64,000 bases of DNA from JBBWZH01 sp035544115 (GCA_963714145.1 OY970235.1:3348001-3412000), one strand, 5' to 3'. Numbered from the stretch's first letter, positions 31,158-38,634 are shown. Notes: generated from the sequence alone by a model not told the origin. Made by a program: numbers and translations.

Positions 31158-31430
31158 GTGAGCGCGCTGAGGCGGGCGGGGTCGGCGATCACGTCGATGG
31201 TGGACATGTCGTGCAGCACGAACGCCAGCCGTTCGGCCGGGGTCAGCGTGTCGAGCACGACCAGCGGCGCCAGACCGACCGAGTCGGCCAGTAGCGCCGC
31301 CTCTTCCGGGTCGATGCCAGGCCCGCGGGCGGCGGCCGGTTCCGGCCGCCGCCCGTCCAGCGGCTCCTCCGGCCGCGCCCGGCGCGACCGCAGCAGGTTC
31401 GCCGAATGGCAGGACGACGTGGTGAGCGTT
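31158..31430 (-). pseudogene. ECF sigma factor (SigJ/ECF41-like) remnant with internal deletion
   Basis: On the minus strand a frame without its own start reads 'LLRSRRARPEEPLDGRRPEP', then 'EEALLADSVGLAPLVVLDTL' and 'TPAERLAFVLHDM', matching the region 2/4 linker and start of region 4 of ECF41-type (SigJ-like) sigma factors. Directly after HDM it continues 'STIDVIADPARLSAL', which corresponds to the far C-terminal SnoaL-like extension of the same family. The rest of region 4 and most of the extension are missing, and region 2 upstream is gone, so two surviving pieces are fused. No function is expected. Confidence 0.6.
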
Positions 31431-31640
31431 CGGCTGGACCCGGCCGGCCGGCCCGGCGTGGGAGCGCGGTTCACCACCGCAACCTGCAGCGGCGGCTCGG
31501 CGCCGGCACCCCACCGGCCGACGCCAGCCGGGCCGGCGACCGACCGGCCGGCGGTATGGCGTGAGTGGACGCCATGGGCGCCCCCCGCCGTCGGTGAAAT
31601 GTCGTGGACGTGTGCTGGTGGCGGTCGTTTGAATCTGAGC

Positions 31641-32693
31641 GTGGCTGCCGATGTCGAGATCGTGCCGTTGGACCCGGAGTCGGTCGATGCGACCACGCTG
31701 GATGGCTTCTACCGGTTGCATGTGGCCGCGGCGGCGGTCGATCGGCCGGGTGACCCGCCGCTGACCCGCGAGGCCGTGGTCGGGCGGTTGCGGACGCCGT
31801 TGACCGGTCAGGAAGCGGCCCGGTGCTGGGTGGCGCGACGGGCGGGGCGGGTGGTGGGCTTCGGTGCCGTCGGGTTTCTCGACGAGGAGAACGAGCACAT
31901 CGGCCGGGTGGACGTCCTCGTGCATCCCGACCTGCGGCGCCACGGGGTCGGGACGGCTCTGCTGGCCGCCGCGCTGCCGGCGGTGCGCGCGCACCGCCGG
32001 CAGGTGGTGCAGGGCGCGGTCCTCAAGGACGGCCCGGGGCCGGCCTGGGGTGCCGCGCTGGGGTTCCAGATCGTGCACGAGACGGTGCTGCAGGAGTTGG
32101 TGCTCGCCGCGACCGACCGGACGGGTTGGCAGGCCGCCACGCCGGCGGGCTATCAGCTGCGCTGGTGGGCCGGCAGCACCCCGCCCGAACTGCTCGCCTC
32201 CTACGCCGCCGCGCGCACCGCGATCAGCGACGCACCACTGGGCGACTCCAGCGAACAGGCACCGCGGTGGACGGCCGACCGCGTCCGCGAGGCCGAAGCA
32301 CACCTGCGGCAACACCAGGTCGAACAGCGGGTCGTCGCCGCGATCCACACCGCGACCGGCACGGTCGCCGGGCTGACCCAGATCGAGATCTACCCGCACC
32401 GGCCCACCATCGCCTACCAGGGCGACACCGCCGTACTCGCCGATCACCGCGGCCACCGCCTCGGCCTCGCCCTCAAAACCCGGATGCTGCACCGGCTCAC
32501 CACCGACCGGCCCGCCATCGACCGCGTCTACACCTCCTGCGCCGCCAGCAACACCCACATGCTCCAGCTCAACCAGACCCTCGGCTTCACCGTCCACCGC
32601 GGCGTCCTCGTCTTCGAGCAGGACACCGACACCCTGACGTCCGCCCTCGGCCAACCAACCGACCACCCACAGCAGACCCGCACCACCGACTGA
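31641..32693 (+). CDS. Tandem-GNAT acetyltransferase (mycothiol synthase-like layout)
   Basis: About 350 residues with two GNAT halves. The first has 'VDVLVHPDLRRHGVGTALLA', the RxxGxG/A acetyl-CoA loop; the second has 'TAVLADHRGHRLGLALKTRM', also with a usable loop. The two-domain layout is that of mycothiol synthase-like and antibiotic-acetylating GNAT proteins, but no substrate can be read. GTG 31641 is chosen; ATG 31599 and TTG 31630 are alternatives, and no start has a strong ribosome site. The preceding 540 bases hold only the sigma-factor remnant. Confidence 0.82.
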   Translation: MAADVEIVPLDPESVDATTLDGFYRLHVAAAAVDRPGDPPLTREAVVGRLRTPLTGQEAARCWVARRAGRVVGFGAVGFLDEENEHIGRVDVLVHPDLRRHGVGTALLAAALPAVRAHRRQVVQGAVLKDGPGPAWGAALGFQIVHETVLQELVLAATDRTGWQAATPAGYQLRWWAGSTPPELLASYAAARTAISDAPLGDSSEQAPRWTADRVREAEAHLRQHQVEQRVVAAIHTATGTVAGLTQIEIYPHRPTIAYQGDTAVLADHRGHRLGLALKTRMLHRLTTDRPAIDRVYTSCAASNTHMLQLNQTLGFTVHRGVLVFEQDTDTLTSALGQPTDHPQQTRTTD

Positions 32694-32728
32694 CCTGACC
32701 GGGGTTGATACGGGCCCCCCGGCTTAGG

Positions 32729-33043
32729 GTGAGGGCGCTGGGAGTGTCGCCGGGGCTGGGGGTTGATGGTGCGGTGGTGACGGTGCTGCTCGACGAGCCG
32801 AGGGTGTTCGTGACCTACGGTTCGGCGTCGGTCGTCAGCGGCGGCGACGAGATGGTCCGGATCAAGTACGACCCCGACGAGTCCCGGCAGGATTGGGCGA
32901 TCAGCACCCTGTTCCAGTCGGCGCTGGAGGACTCGCTCGCCGCGGTGCTGGAGGTGTTGGTCGGTCTGGGGTTCGTCCACGGCCGTGACGGGTACCGACA
33001 GGCGCTCGCCGCGGTGCGGGCGGAATTCCCGCAGTTGGCGTGA
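32729..33043 (+). CDS. Small conserved hypothetical protein
   Basis: About 104 residues: 'VVTVLLDEPRVFVTYGSASV', then an acidic segment 'VRIKYDPDESRQDWAIST' and an amphipathic helix 'SALEDSLAAVLEVLVGLGF', ending 'FPQLA'. It looks like a folded alpha/beta protein, not a frame artefact. No family recognised. A TAGGGT sequence just upstream of GTG 32729 could be a -10 element giving a nearly leaderless transcript; TTG 32705 is an alternative start. Confidence 0.6.
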   Translation: MRALGVSPGLGVDGAVVTVLLDEPRVFVTYGSASVVSGGDEMVRIKYDPDESRQDWAISTLFQSALEDSLAAVLEVLVGLGFVHGRDGYRQALAAVRAEFPQLA

Positions 33044-33323
33044 CCCCGAGCTGAGGCGTCGCTGCGCGAAGCAGTGACGCAACCCCCGGGGCGCGTAGCG
33101 CCACGATGTCCCGTCCGGCCCGGCCGCCGCCGGGTCCGCCGGACCGCGCACCTCGGGCTCGCCTCGTACGGTGCCGCGGCCAGGCAGGTCGGTGGGGCCG
33201 GGGCGGGGCGGTGGGGCGACGTGGTTGCCCGTTCGGGTGCGCTTGTGGGTCTGACGGCGGGCGGCGGGAGTCGCAAGACTGGTGCCACGTTGTCGGGCAG
33301 GGTGACCGCGAGGAGTCGGGCCG

Positions 33324-35279
33324 GTGCGGGATCGGGTGGAACGGCGCTGGGCGCTGCTGTCGTTGCTGGCGATGGTCGCCGGGCTGGTGGTCGCCATCGG
33401 GCCGGCCGTGGTGTTCGCCCCGCCGGCGGCCGCCGCGCCGCCCGCCCAGTTCCTGATCACGCCGACCGCGCTGGACTTCGGCGACGTCGCGCTGGGCGGC
33501 ACCAGTCCACAGCAGACGGTCACGATCACGAACAAGGGCTCCGCACCGGTGGTGATGAGCGGCGCCGGCGGTGCGGCCGGCGTGTTCGGCGGCGTGCAGG
33601 ACTGCCAGGGCACGACCCTGGCTCCGGGCGCGTCCTGCCACATGTTCTACGCCTTCACCCCGACCGCCCTCGGCGCGGCGACCGGGTCGACGTCCGGCAG
33701 CTGGAACGGGCAGCCGTTCAGCTTCACCTTCAAGGGCAACGCCACCAACCGGTTCCGGATAAGCCCAACGTCGTTGGACTTCGGCGATGTGCCGGTCGGA
33801 GTGACCGGTCCGCGGCAGACGATCACGATCACCAACCTGAGCAACAAGCCGGCCGTGATGAGCGGGGCCGGCGGTGCGGCCGGGGTGTTCGGCGGGGTGC
33901 AGGACTGCCAGGGCACCACGCTGGCACCCGGCGCGTCCTGCCACATGTTCTACGCCTTCACCCCGACCGCCCTCGGCGCGGCGACCGGGTCGACGTCCGG
34001 CAGCTGGAACGGGCAGCCGTTCAGCTTCACCTTCAAGGGCAACGCCACCAGCCGGTTCCTGATCACGCCGACCTCGCTGGACTTCGGCAACGTCGTGGTC
34101 GGCACGACGAGTCCACAGCAGACGGTCACGATCACGAACAAGGGCTCCGCACCGGTGGTGATGAGCGGGGCCGGCGGTGCGGCCGGGGTGTTCGGCGGCG
34201 TGCAGGACTGCCAGGGCACGACCCTGGCTCCGGGCGCGTCCTGCCACATGTTCTACGCCTTCACCCCGACCGCCCTCGGCGCCGTCACCGGCACAACATC
34301 CGGCAGCTGGAACGGGCAGCCGTTCAGCTTTGCGTTCAAGGGCAACGGGGTCGCCGCCCAACCGGCGACGCAGCTGTTGATCAGCCCGACCGGCTTCGAC
34401 TTCGGCGACGTCGCGGTCGGCACGACGAGTCCACAGCAGACGGTCACGATCACGAACAAGGGCTCCGCACCGGTGGTGATGAGCGGCGCCGGCGGCGCGG
34501 CCGGAGTCTTCGGCGGCGTCCAGGACTGCCAGGGCACCACCCTCGCGCCGGGGGCGTCCTGCCACATGTTCTACGCCTTCACCCCGACCAGCCTCGGCGC
34601 GGCGACCGGGTCGACGTCCGGCAGCTGGAACGGACAGCCGTTCAGCTTCACCTTCACGGGCAACGGGATCCGACGGTTCCTCATCACGGCCACCGGGTTC
34701 GACTTCGGCGCGGTCCCGATCGGCGGCCCGAGTCCACGGCAGACGGTCACGATCACGAACAAGGGCTCGACACCGGTGGTGATGAGCGGGGCCGGCGGCG
34801 CGGCCGGAGTCTTCGGCGGCGTCCAGGACTGCCAGGGCACCACCCTCGCGCCGGGGGCGTCCTGCCACATGTTCTACGCCTTCACCCCCACCACCCTCGG
34901 CGCCGTCACCGGCACGACATCCGGCAGCTGGAACGGACAGCCGTTCAACTTCACCTTCACGGGCACCGGGCTGAACCGGTTCCTCATCACGCCGACCGGG
35001 TTGGACTTCGGTGACATCACGGTCGGAAGCACGAGTCCCCAACAGATCATCACGATCACGAACAGAAGCTCGGCGGCGGCGGTGATGAGCGGGGCCGGCG
35101 GCGCGGCCGGAGTCTTCGGCGGCGTCCAGGACTGCCAGGGCACCACGCTGGCACCCGGCGCGTCCTGCCACATGTTCTACGCCTTCACCCCGACCGCGCT
35201 CGGCGCGGCGACTGGCACAACGTCCGGCACCTGGAACGGGCAGCCGTTCGGCTTCACGTTCGCCGGCACCGGCCGGTAA
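33324..35279 (+). CDS. Secreted protein of six ASH/choice-of-anchor-D repeats
   Basis: 651 residues from GTG 33324. A Sec signal ('LLSLLAMVAGLVVAIGPAVV') ends near 'AAAAPP'. Six ~101-residue immunoglobulin-like repeats follow, each starting 'FLITPT.LDFGDV..G..SP' with 'QTVTITNKGSAPVVMSGAGG' and ending 'SGSWNGQPFSFTFKGN'. Each contains two cysteines ('DCQGTTLAPGASCH') likely bridged. The 'FG.V.VG..S..Q.VTI.N' core is that of ASH/choice-of-anchor-D domains. There is no cell-wall anchor, so it is probably a secreted or matrix protein. A startless peptidoglycan-binding frame begins directly after its stop. Confidence 0.88.
   Translation: MRDRVERRWALLSLLAMVAGLVVAIGPAVVFAPPAAAAPPAQFLITPTALDFGDVALGGTSPQQTVTITNKGSAPVVMSGAGGAAGVFGGVQDCQGTTLAPGASCHMFYAFTPTALGAATGSTSGSWNGQPFSFTFKGNATNRFRISPTSLDFGDVPVGVTGPRQTITITNLSNKPAVMSGAGGAAGVFGGVQDCQGTTLAPGASCHMFYAFTPTALGAATGSTSGSWNGQPFSFTFKGNATSRFLITPTSLDFGNVVVGTTSPQQTVTITNKGSAPVVMSGAGGAAGVFGGVQDCQGTTLAPGASCHMFYAFTPTALGAVTGTTSGSWNGQPFSFAFKGNGVAAQPATQLLISPTGFDFGDVAVGTTSPQQTVTITNKGSAPVVMSGAGGAAGVFGGVQDCQGTTLAPGASCHMFYAFTPTSLGAATGSTSGSWNGQPFSFTFTGNGIRRFLITATGFDFGAVPIGGPSPRQTVTITNKGSTPVVMSGAGGAAGVFGGVQDCQGTTLAPGASCHMFYAFTPTTLGAVTGTTSGSWNGQPFNFTFTGTGLNRFLITPTGLDFGDITVGSTSPQQIITITNRSSAAAVMSGAGGAAGVFGGVQDCQGTTLAPGASCHMFYAFTPTALGAATGTTSGTWNGQPFGFTFAGTGR
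33450..35279 (+). repeat. Six near-identical 303-bp coding repeats
   Basis: Units begin near 33450, 33753, 34056, 34374, 34677 and 34980; spacing is 303 bp, except 318 bp between the third and fourth, where five extra codons lie. Long stretches, such as the segment encoding the DCQGTTLAPGASCHMFYAF block, are almost identical at DNA level including third positions, which points to recent duplication or gene conversion. Confidence 0.9.
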
Positions 35280-35280
35280 C

Positions 35281-35739
35281 CGCCACCGTCGCGGCGGTCG
35301 GCAACGCCGCACGGCCGCGACCGCCCTGCTCGCCGGCGCGCTCAGCGTCGTCGGCGGGGTCGGGCTCGCCGCACCGGCGAACGCGGCGCCCACCTGCAAC
35401 GGGACGACGAACATCGTCGGGATCGAACTGCCCGCGTACAACGGTGACTATCACTGCGGGATGTCCCGGGGCGCGCACAGCGCGGCGGTCGGCAGTCTGC
35501 AGGAGACGCTGAACATCTGCTACTGGTCCGGTTCGACAACCCGCGGGCACGTGTCGGCGTTCAGCGTGCGCCTGGTGCAGGACAACGACTTCGGCGGCAA
35601 GACGAAGGCGGCCCTGGCCGCGGCGCAGTCGAAGGCGGGCGCGTCCCCGGACGGCGAGTACGGACCGGAGACCCGCAGCAAGATCCTCTTCCCGCAGGAA
35701 GGCAGGACCACCCTCTGGTGCGCGAAGTTCGGCACCTAA
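35281..35739 (+). CDS. Exported peptidoglycan-binding-like protein with no visible start codon
   Basis: The frame reads an arginine-rich n-region, 'TAATALLAGALSVVGGVGLA', 'APANA' cleavage site, then four-cysteine mature protein with a PG_binding_1-like fold: 'VGSLQETLNIC', 'FGGKTKAALAAAQSKAG', 'DGEYGPETRSKILFP'. The signal peptide is convincing, yet no ATG, GTG or TTG occurs in frame before ATG 35461, which would remove the signal and half the domain. The frame enters from inside the ASH gene, +1 relative to it. Either the start was lost, a frameshift joins it to the ASH protein, or there is a base error. Confidence 0.55.
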   Translation, partial: RHRRGGRQRRTAATALLAGALSVVGGVGLAAPANAAPTCNGTTNIVGIELPAYNGDYHCGMSRGAHSAAVGSLQETLNICYWSGSTTRGHVSAFSVRLVQDNDFGGKTKAALAAAQSKAGASPDGEYGPETRSKILFPQEGRTTLWCAKFGT

Positions 35740-35972
35740 CTACTCCGCCACAGATCCTGATCTCGGAGGCCGTGGTCGAGTTCGTCACGATGATGGCGCT
35801 CGGCCGACTGCCAACGGGGGTACGGCCGCTGGCGTACCTCGACGGCGCGGGCCCGCTCGACGCGGCGACCTGGGAGACGCAGGTCGCCGCGGCCCGGCGC
35901 CGGATCGCCCGCCGCGACCCAGCCGACGAGACCCCAACCGACCGCGGACCGAGCGACGACCGGAGCCGGTGA
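35718..35972 (+). CDS. Small hypothetical ORF, possibly a gene remnant
   Basis: GTG 35718 overlaps the end of the preceding frame. The product (about 84 residues) has a plausible core, 'ISEAVVEFVTMMALGRLPTG' and 'AATWETQVAAARRRIARRD', followed by a charged tail. I do not recognise it. The codon pattern is acceptable, but the length and context suggest a fragment. Treat as tentative. Confidence 0.3.
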   Translation: MREVRHLTTPPQILISEAVVEFVTMMALGRLPTGVRPLAYLDGAGPLDAATWETQVAAARRRIARRDPADETPTDRGPSDDRSR

Positions 35973-36036
35973 AGTACCCGCGCCGGGCGCTTGATCAGGT
36001 CGCGGCCGCCATGCAGGGCGCCTGCCTAAAAGGACA

Positions 36037-36067
36037 TTGATACTGATACGGACAGGCCTGGTACTGT
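36037..36067 (+). promoter_or_regulatory. Predicted promoter of the YbaB-WXG-toxin operon
   Basis: TTGATA (36037-36042) and TACTGT (36062-36067) with a 19-bp spacer. The -10 overlaps the right arm of the inverted repeat at 36049-36070. It is the only promoter-like sequence seen ahead of the five-gene unit. Confidence 0.45.
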
Positions 36068-36070
36068 CCG
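36049..36070. promoter_or_regulatory. Inverted-repeat operator in the toxin-operon promoter
   Basis: CGGACAG (36049-36055) and CTGTCCG (36064-36070) are perfect 7-bp arms 8 bp apart, spanning the -10 region. Such a dyad suggests repression of the downstream unit by a dimeric regulator not encoded here. Confidence 0.55.
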
Positions 36071-36123
36071 CACCAGATCGACAGGATAATCCTGAGACGC
36101 ACCGAACGGGAGGCGTGGCGTCG

Positions 36124-36576
36124 GTGGCAGGGAGCGCTGAGCAGGAGGTCGACCGGCTCATCAGCGAGACTCTCCGTGCGCTCCGGCCGCCGCCAGCCGC
36201 GTCCGGCGCCTACTCCCCCGACGAGCCCGTCGACATCCGCGGGGAGGGCAGCGGGCTCGAGGGCCAGGTGCGGGTGACCGCCGCCGCCGGCGGGCGGCTG
36301 GCGTCGATCGAAATCGCCCCGCGGGCGATGCGGACCGACTCCCAGACGCTGGCCGCGGAGTTGCTGGCCGCGGCGAACACGGCGCTGGAGCAGGTACAGG
36401 CGAAGGTGCGGGAGGCGGCCGCTGGCGCCGGTCCGGACCCGGCGGCGCTGACCGAGCGGCTGCGCGAGGTGCAGGAGACCGCTCTGCCGCGGATGCAGTC
36501 GTTCCTGAGGGCCGTCGAGAGCCTGCGCCAGCAGTCGACCGGGGGCAGCGGCGGGGCCAGCGGGAGCGGCCGGTGA
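36124..36576 (+). CDS. YbaB/EbfC-like protein associated with WXG/toxin loci
   Basis: About 150 residues from GTG 36124 (GGGAGG 10 bases upstream). The central part 'GEGSGLEGQVRVTAAAGGRL' and 'SIEIAPRAMRTDSQTLAAEL' has the strand-strand-helix pattern of YbaB/EbfC proteins, with long helices on both sides ('AANTALEQVQAKVREAA', 'LREVQETALPRMQSFLRAV'). In actinobacteria YbaB-like proteins frequently head ESX-type effector operons as possible chaperones or DNA-binding proteins. Its stop overlaps the next start (GTGA). Confidence 0.75.
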   Translation: MAGSAEQEVDRLISETLRALRPPPAASGAYSPDEPVDIRGEGSGLEGQVRVTAAAGGRLASIEIAPRAMRTDSQTLAAELLAAANTALEQVQAKVREAAAGAGPDPAALTERLREVQETALPRMQSFLRAVESLRQQSTGGSGGASGSGR

Positions 36577-36902
36577 CCGGGGACGGCTTCCAGGTCCGGC
36601 CCGACCAGCTGCGCGCCGATGGTGAAGCGATGCAGTCGGTGGCCGAGCAGTTCGTGTCCGTCGTACAGGAGGCCGCGGGGGGCGTCGCTGCCGCCGGCCA
36701 GCCGTGGGGCGGCGACGAGATCGGCATGATCATCGGAGAGACGCACGACGTCGTCGCGCAGGCGCTGTTCGACTTCTTCAGCGAGGTGCTGGAGACGCTG
36801 CGCTCCGACGGCGCCGACCTGGTGCTGATGGCCGACCGGTACGCAGCGGTCGAGCAGACCGAGCAGGCTCGATTCGACCGACTCGGCGAGCAGCTCCGGT
36901 AA
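36573..36902 (+). CDS. WXG100-like protein
   Basis: 109 residues from GTG 36573, overlapping the previous stop by 4 bases. Predicted helical hairpin: 'FQVRPDQLRADGEAMQSVAEQ', a turn at 'AAGQPWGGDEIG' that supplies the W-x-G motif, and a second helix through 'FFSEVLETLRSDGADLV' to 'AVEQTEQARFDRLGEQL'. WXG100 proteins are small type VII (ESX) substrates or chaperones that dimerise and target partners for export. No ESX ATPase or membrane component is in this window, so the apparatus would lie elsewhere. Confidence 0.75.
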   Translation: MTGDGFQVRPDQLRADGEAMQSVAEQFVSVVQEAAGGVAAAGQPWGGDEIGMIIGETHDVVAQALFDFFSEVLETLRSDGADLVLMADRYAAVEQTEQARFDRLGEQLR

Positions 36903-36906
36903 CGGC

Positions 36907-37398
36907 GTGGGTCTACAGCTGCCGGGTGAGCTGGTGACCGTGCTCGGGTACATCGGCTTGGACTGGCCGGAGGCCGACGAGGAGAAGCTGTTCGAGCTCG
37001 GCGAGACCTGGCTACAGCTCGCCGGCGGGTTACGCGGCACGGCGCAGCAGGCCGACACCGTTGCGAGCCGGGTCTGGCAGGACAACTCCGGCGAAGCGAT
37101 CTCGGCGTTCCAGCGGTACTGGTCAGAGCACAGTCCCGGCGACGCTCTCGGCCTGTCCGGGGACGCCGCGCTGGTGCTGGGCGGCGGGCTCATCGTCTAT
37201 GCCGCCATCGTGCTCGGCTTGAAGATCAACGTCATCGTGCAGCTGGTGATCCTGGCGATCCAGATCGCCCAGGCGATCGCTACCGCCGGGCCGACCTTCG
37301 GCGCGTCACTGCTGGAGATCCCGGTGTTCCGGCAGATCACCCGCGCGATCGTGGAGAGCCTGATCTGGGAAGTGATCGGGGCGATCATCGGTGGCTAG
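36907..37398 (+). CDS. WXG-like protein with C-terminal membrane segments
   Basis: 163 residues from GTG 36907. N-terminal half: 'DWPEADEEKLFELGETWLQLAG' and 'SRVWQDNSGEAISAFQRYW', the WXG100-like domain that begins many long actinobacterial polymorphic toxins. The second half is hydrophobic ('LVLGGGLIVYAAIVLGL', 'IVQLVILAIQIAQAIATAG'), forming two membrane helices, and ends 'VIGAIIGG'. In related systems this module is fused to the toxin; here it ends and the toxin gene starts 8 bases before its stop. It may be the export or membrane-entry part of a split toxin. Confidence 0.72.
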   Translation: MGLQLPGELVTVLGYIGLDWPEADEEKLFELGETWLQLAGGLRGTAQQADTVASRVWQDNSGEAISAFQRYWSEHSPGDALGLSGDAALVLGGGLIVYAAIVLGLKINVIVQLVILAIQIAQAIATAGPTFGASLLEIPVFRQITRAIVESLIWEVIGAIIGG

Positions 37399-38017
37399 GC
37401 GCGGCGGAAGGGGCCGCAGCCGGGTCGCCCGGGAGGCCGGTGAGAAGGTCCAGGAGGCGATCGAGAAGCTGGTCAAGCGGGGTCGGCGGGGCGGCGACCG
37501 CGGCGGACCACCGGGCGGACCGCCCCGGCGGCGCGGCGACCGTGACTACCCGGACGACCCGCTCTTCGCCGCCGCGAACCGCAACGTCGATCTCGACCGG
37601 ATCACCCCGCCCGGCCACGTCCGGCGAACCGACGACCGGCCCCTCGTCCGCTCCGACCCGCGGCATCCCGACCACATTTTCGAGAACGGGTTCCAGCCGC
37701 GGGACGTGGGTCCGAGCGGCAACTATGACCTGGACCGGCACGTGTCGCAGAACCAGCCCGGCCCGTTCGTAAGCACCAGCTACGGCGACGAGGTGACCGA
37801 CGGCTTCGACGGGGAGTACCGCTACGACATCGACGCACCCGGCGGCATCGACATGCGCCGCTCCCCGGGCGTGCGGGCCAACGAGGGTGAGGCGGAGATC
37901 GCGTTCCCGGGCGGGATCGACCCGCGGTTCGTCCGTGGCGCGCAGCAGTACGACGACTGGGGCAACCCGACCGGCGACTATCGTCCCAACCCTCACTACC
38001 GAGACTGGCGGACCTGA
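37391..38017 (+). CDS. Predicted ADP-ribosyltransferase toxin, scabin/pierisin-like
   Basis: 208 residues from GTG 37391, overlapping the previous gene by 8 bases. Residues 1-55 are a basic, Gly/Pro-rich leader with a short helix. The rest matches mono-ADP-ribosyltransferase toxins: 'PLVRSDPRHPDHIFENGF' with NAD-binding Arg 87, 'PFVSTSYGDEV' with the STS motif (S128-S130), 'YRYDIDAPGGIDM', and 'GEAEIAFPGGI' with the catalytic E169 and E167. The first position of the last motif is Glu, giving ExE; scabin and pierisin have QxE and modify guanine. ExE is typical of arginine-specific enzymes. Target therefore unknown. The gene after it is the likely immunity gene. Confidence 0.8.
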   Translation: MARRGGRGRSRVAREAGEKVQEAIEKLVKRGRRGGDRGGPPGGPPRRRGDRDYPDDPLFAAANRNVDLDRITPPGHVRRTDDRPLVRSDPRHPDHIFENGFQPRDVGPSGNYDLDRHVSQNQPGPFVSTSYGDEVTDGFDGEYRYDIDAPGGIDMRRSPGVRANEGEAEIAFPGGIDPRFVRGAQQYDDWGNPTGDYRPNPHYRDWRT

Positions 38018-38019
38018 AG

Positions 38020-38466
38020 ATGACTAGCCCACGCCCTGGCGACCCCCGACAGCGGCAGGTCACCCTGGTCGACCAGGGCGGGCGCCGTACGGTGTGGCAG
38101 CTGACCTGGCAGCTGTCCGGCGACGACTACCGGGTCACCCTGGACGGCCCGACCGGGCGGCTCGAGTCGGTCGAGCGGGACTATTTCGAGGCGCTGACCG
38201 CGATCCGCCGGCAGCTCGAGCCGGCCGGCTGGCGGATCGCCGTGCAGGGCGCTCGCCGTACCACGTACCCGTCGGGAGTACTGCGCGACCAAGGCGGCGC
38301 GCGCACCGTGTACGAACTCGAACTCGGCCGCCCGGCGCAGCGCCAGCACCGGGTCATCACCTTCGACGACGCCGACCCCGCCGACCTCGGCACAATCGCT
38401 GAGCAGGAGGCCTTCTACGACCGGTGGCGCAGCTCGGTCTTCGGCGACGACCCGACCACCTGGTAA
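38020..38466 (+). CDS. Candidate immunity protein for the ADP-ribosyltransferase toxin
   Basis: 148 residues from ATG 38020, two bases after the toxin stop. No family recognised. It holds an internal duplication: 'LVDQGGRRTVWQLTWQLSG' and 'LRDQGGARTVYELELGRPA', separated by about 60 residues, suggesting two copies of a small beta-rich module. No signal peptide or membrane segment, so it should be cytosolic, as an antidote to an intracellular ADP-ribosyltransferase would be. The immunity role is inferred only from size, position and coupling to the toxin gene. Confidence 0.6.
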   Translation: MTSPRPGDPRQRQVTLVDQGGRRTVWQLTWQLSGDDYRVTLDGPTGRLESVERDYFEALTAIRRQLEPAGWRIAVQGARRTTYPSGVLRDQGGARTVYELELGRPAQRQHRVITFDDADPADLGTIAEQEAFYDRWRSSVFGDDPTTW

Positions 38467-38561
38467 CGCGGTCTACCCCGGATCGCAGCCGTTGAGCGTA
38501 GGGATAGCCTAGGCGACGATCTTGAACGAGGGCGGCATCAGGCCTCCGACCTGCGGTTCTG

Positions 38562-38634
38562 CTCCCCCGAGTGGACTCGAACCACTAACCCTGCGATTAA
38601 CAGTCGCATGCTCTGCCAATTGAGCTACGGGGGA
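38562..38634 (-). tRNA. tRNA-Asn (GTT)
   Basis: A 73-nt cloverleaf on the minus strand. The acceptor stem TCCCCCG/CGGGGGA, D arm GCTC/GAGC, anticodon stem TGCGA/TCGCA with loop CTGTTAA (anticodon GTT), and T arm AGTGG-TTCGAGT-CCACT are all intact. The discriminator base is G, and CCA is not encoded. Confidence 0.96.

Larger units (their letters stand above)
35973..36123. other. Intergenic region holding the toxin-operon promoter
   Basis: A locally AT-richer stretch before the YbaB-like gene. Besides the promoter and inverted repeat annotated separately, I see GGGAGG at 36108-36113 as the ribosome site. No RNA gene is evident. Confidence 0.5.

Noticed and set aside
35718..35972. Small ORF after the peptidoglycan-binding frame as a confident gene
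   Set aside because: Kept only as a low-confidence entry: no family, overlaps the previous frame, no ribosome site.
36573..38466. A complete type VII secretion system
   Set aside because: Only substrate-like WXG proteins are present; no EccC-type ATPase, EccB/D/E or mycosin gene occurs in the window.
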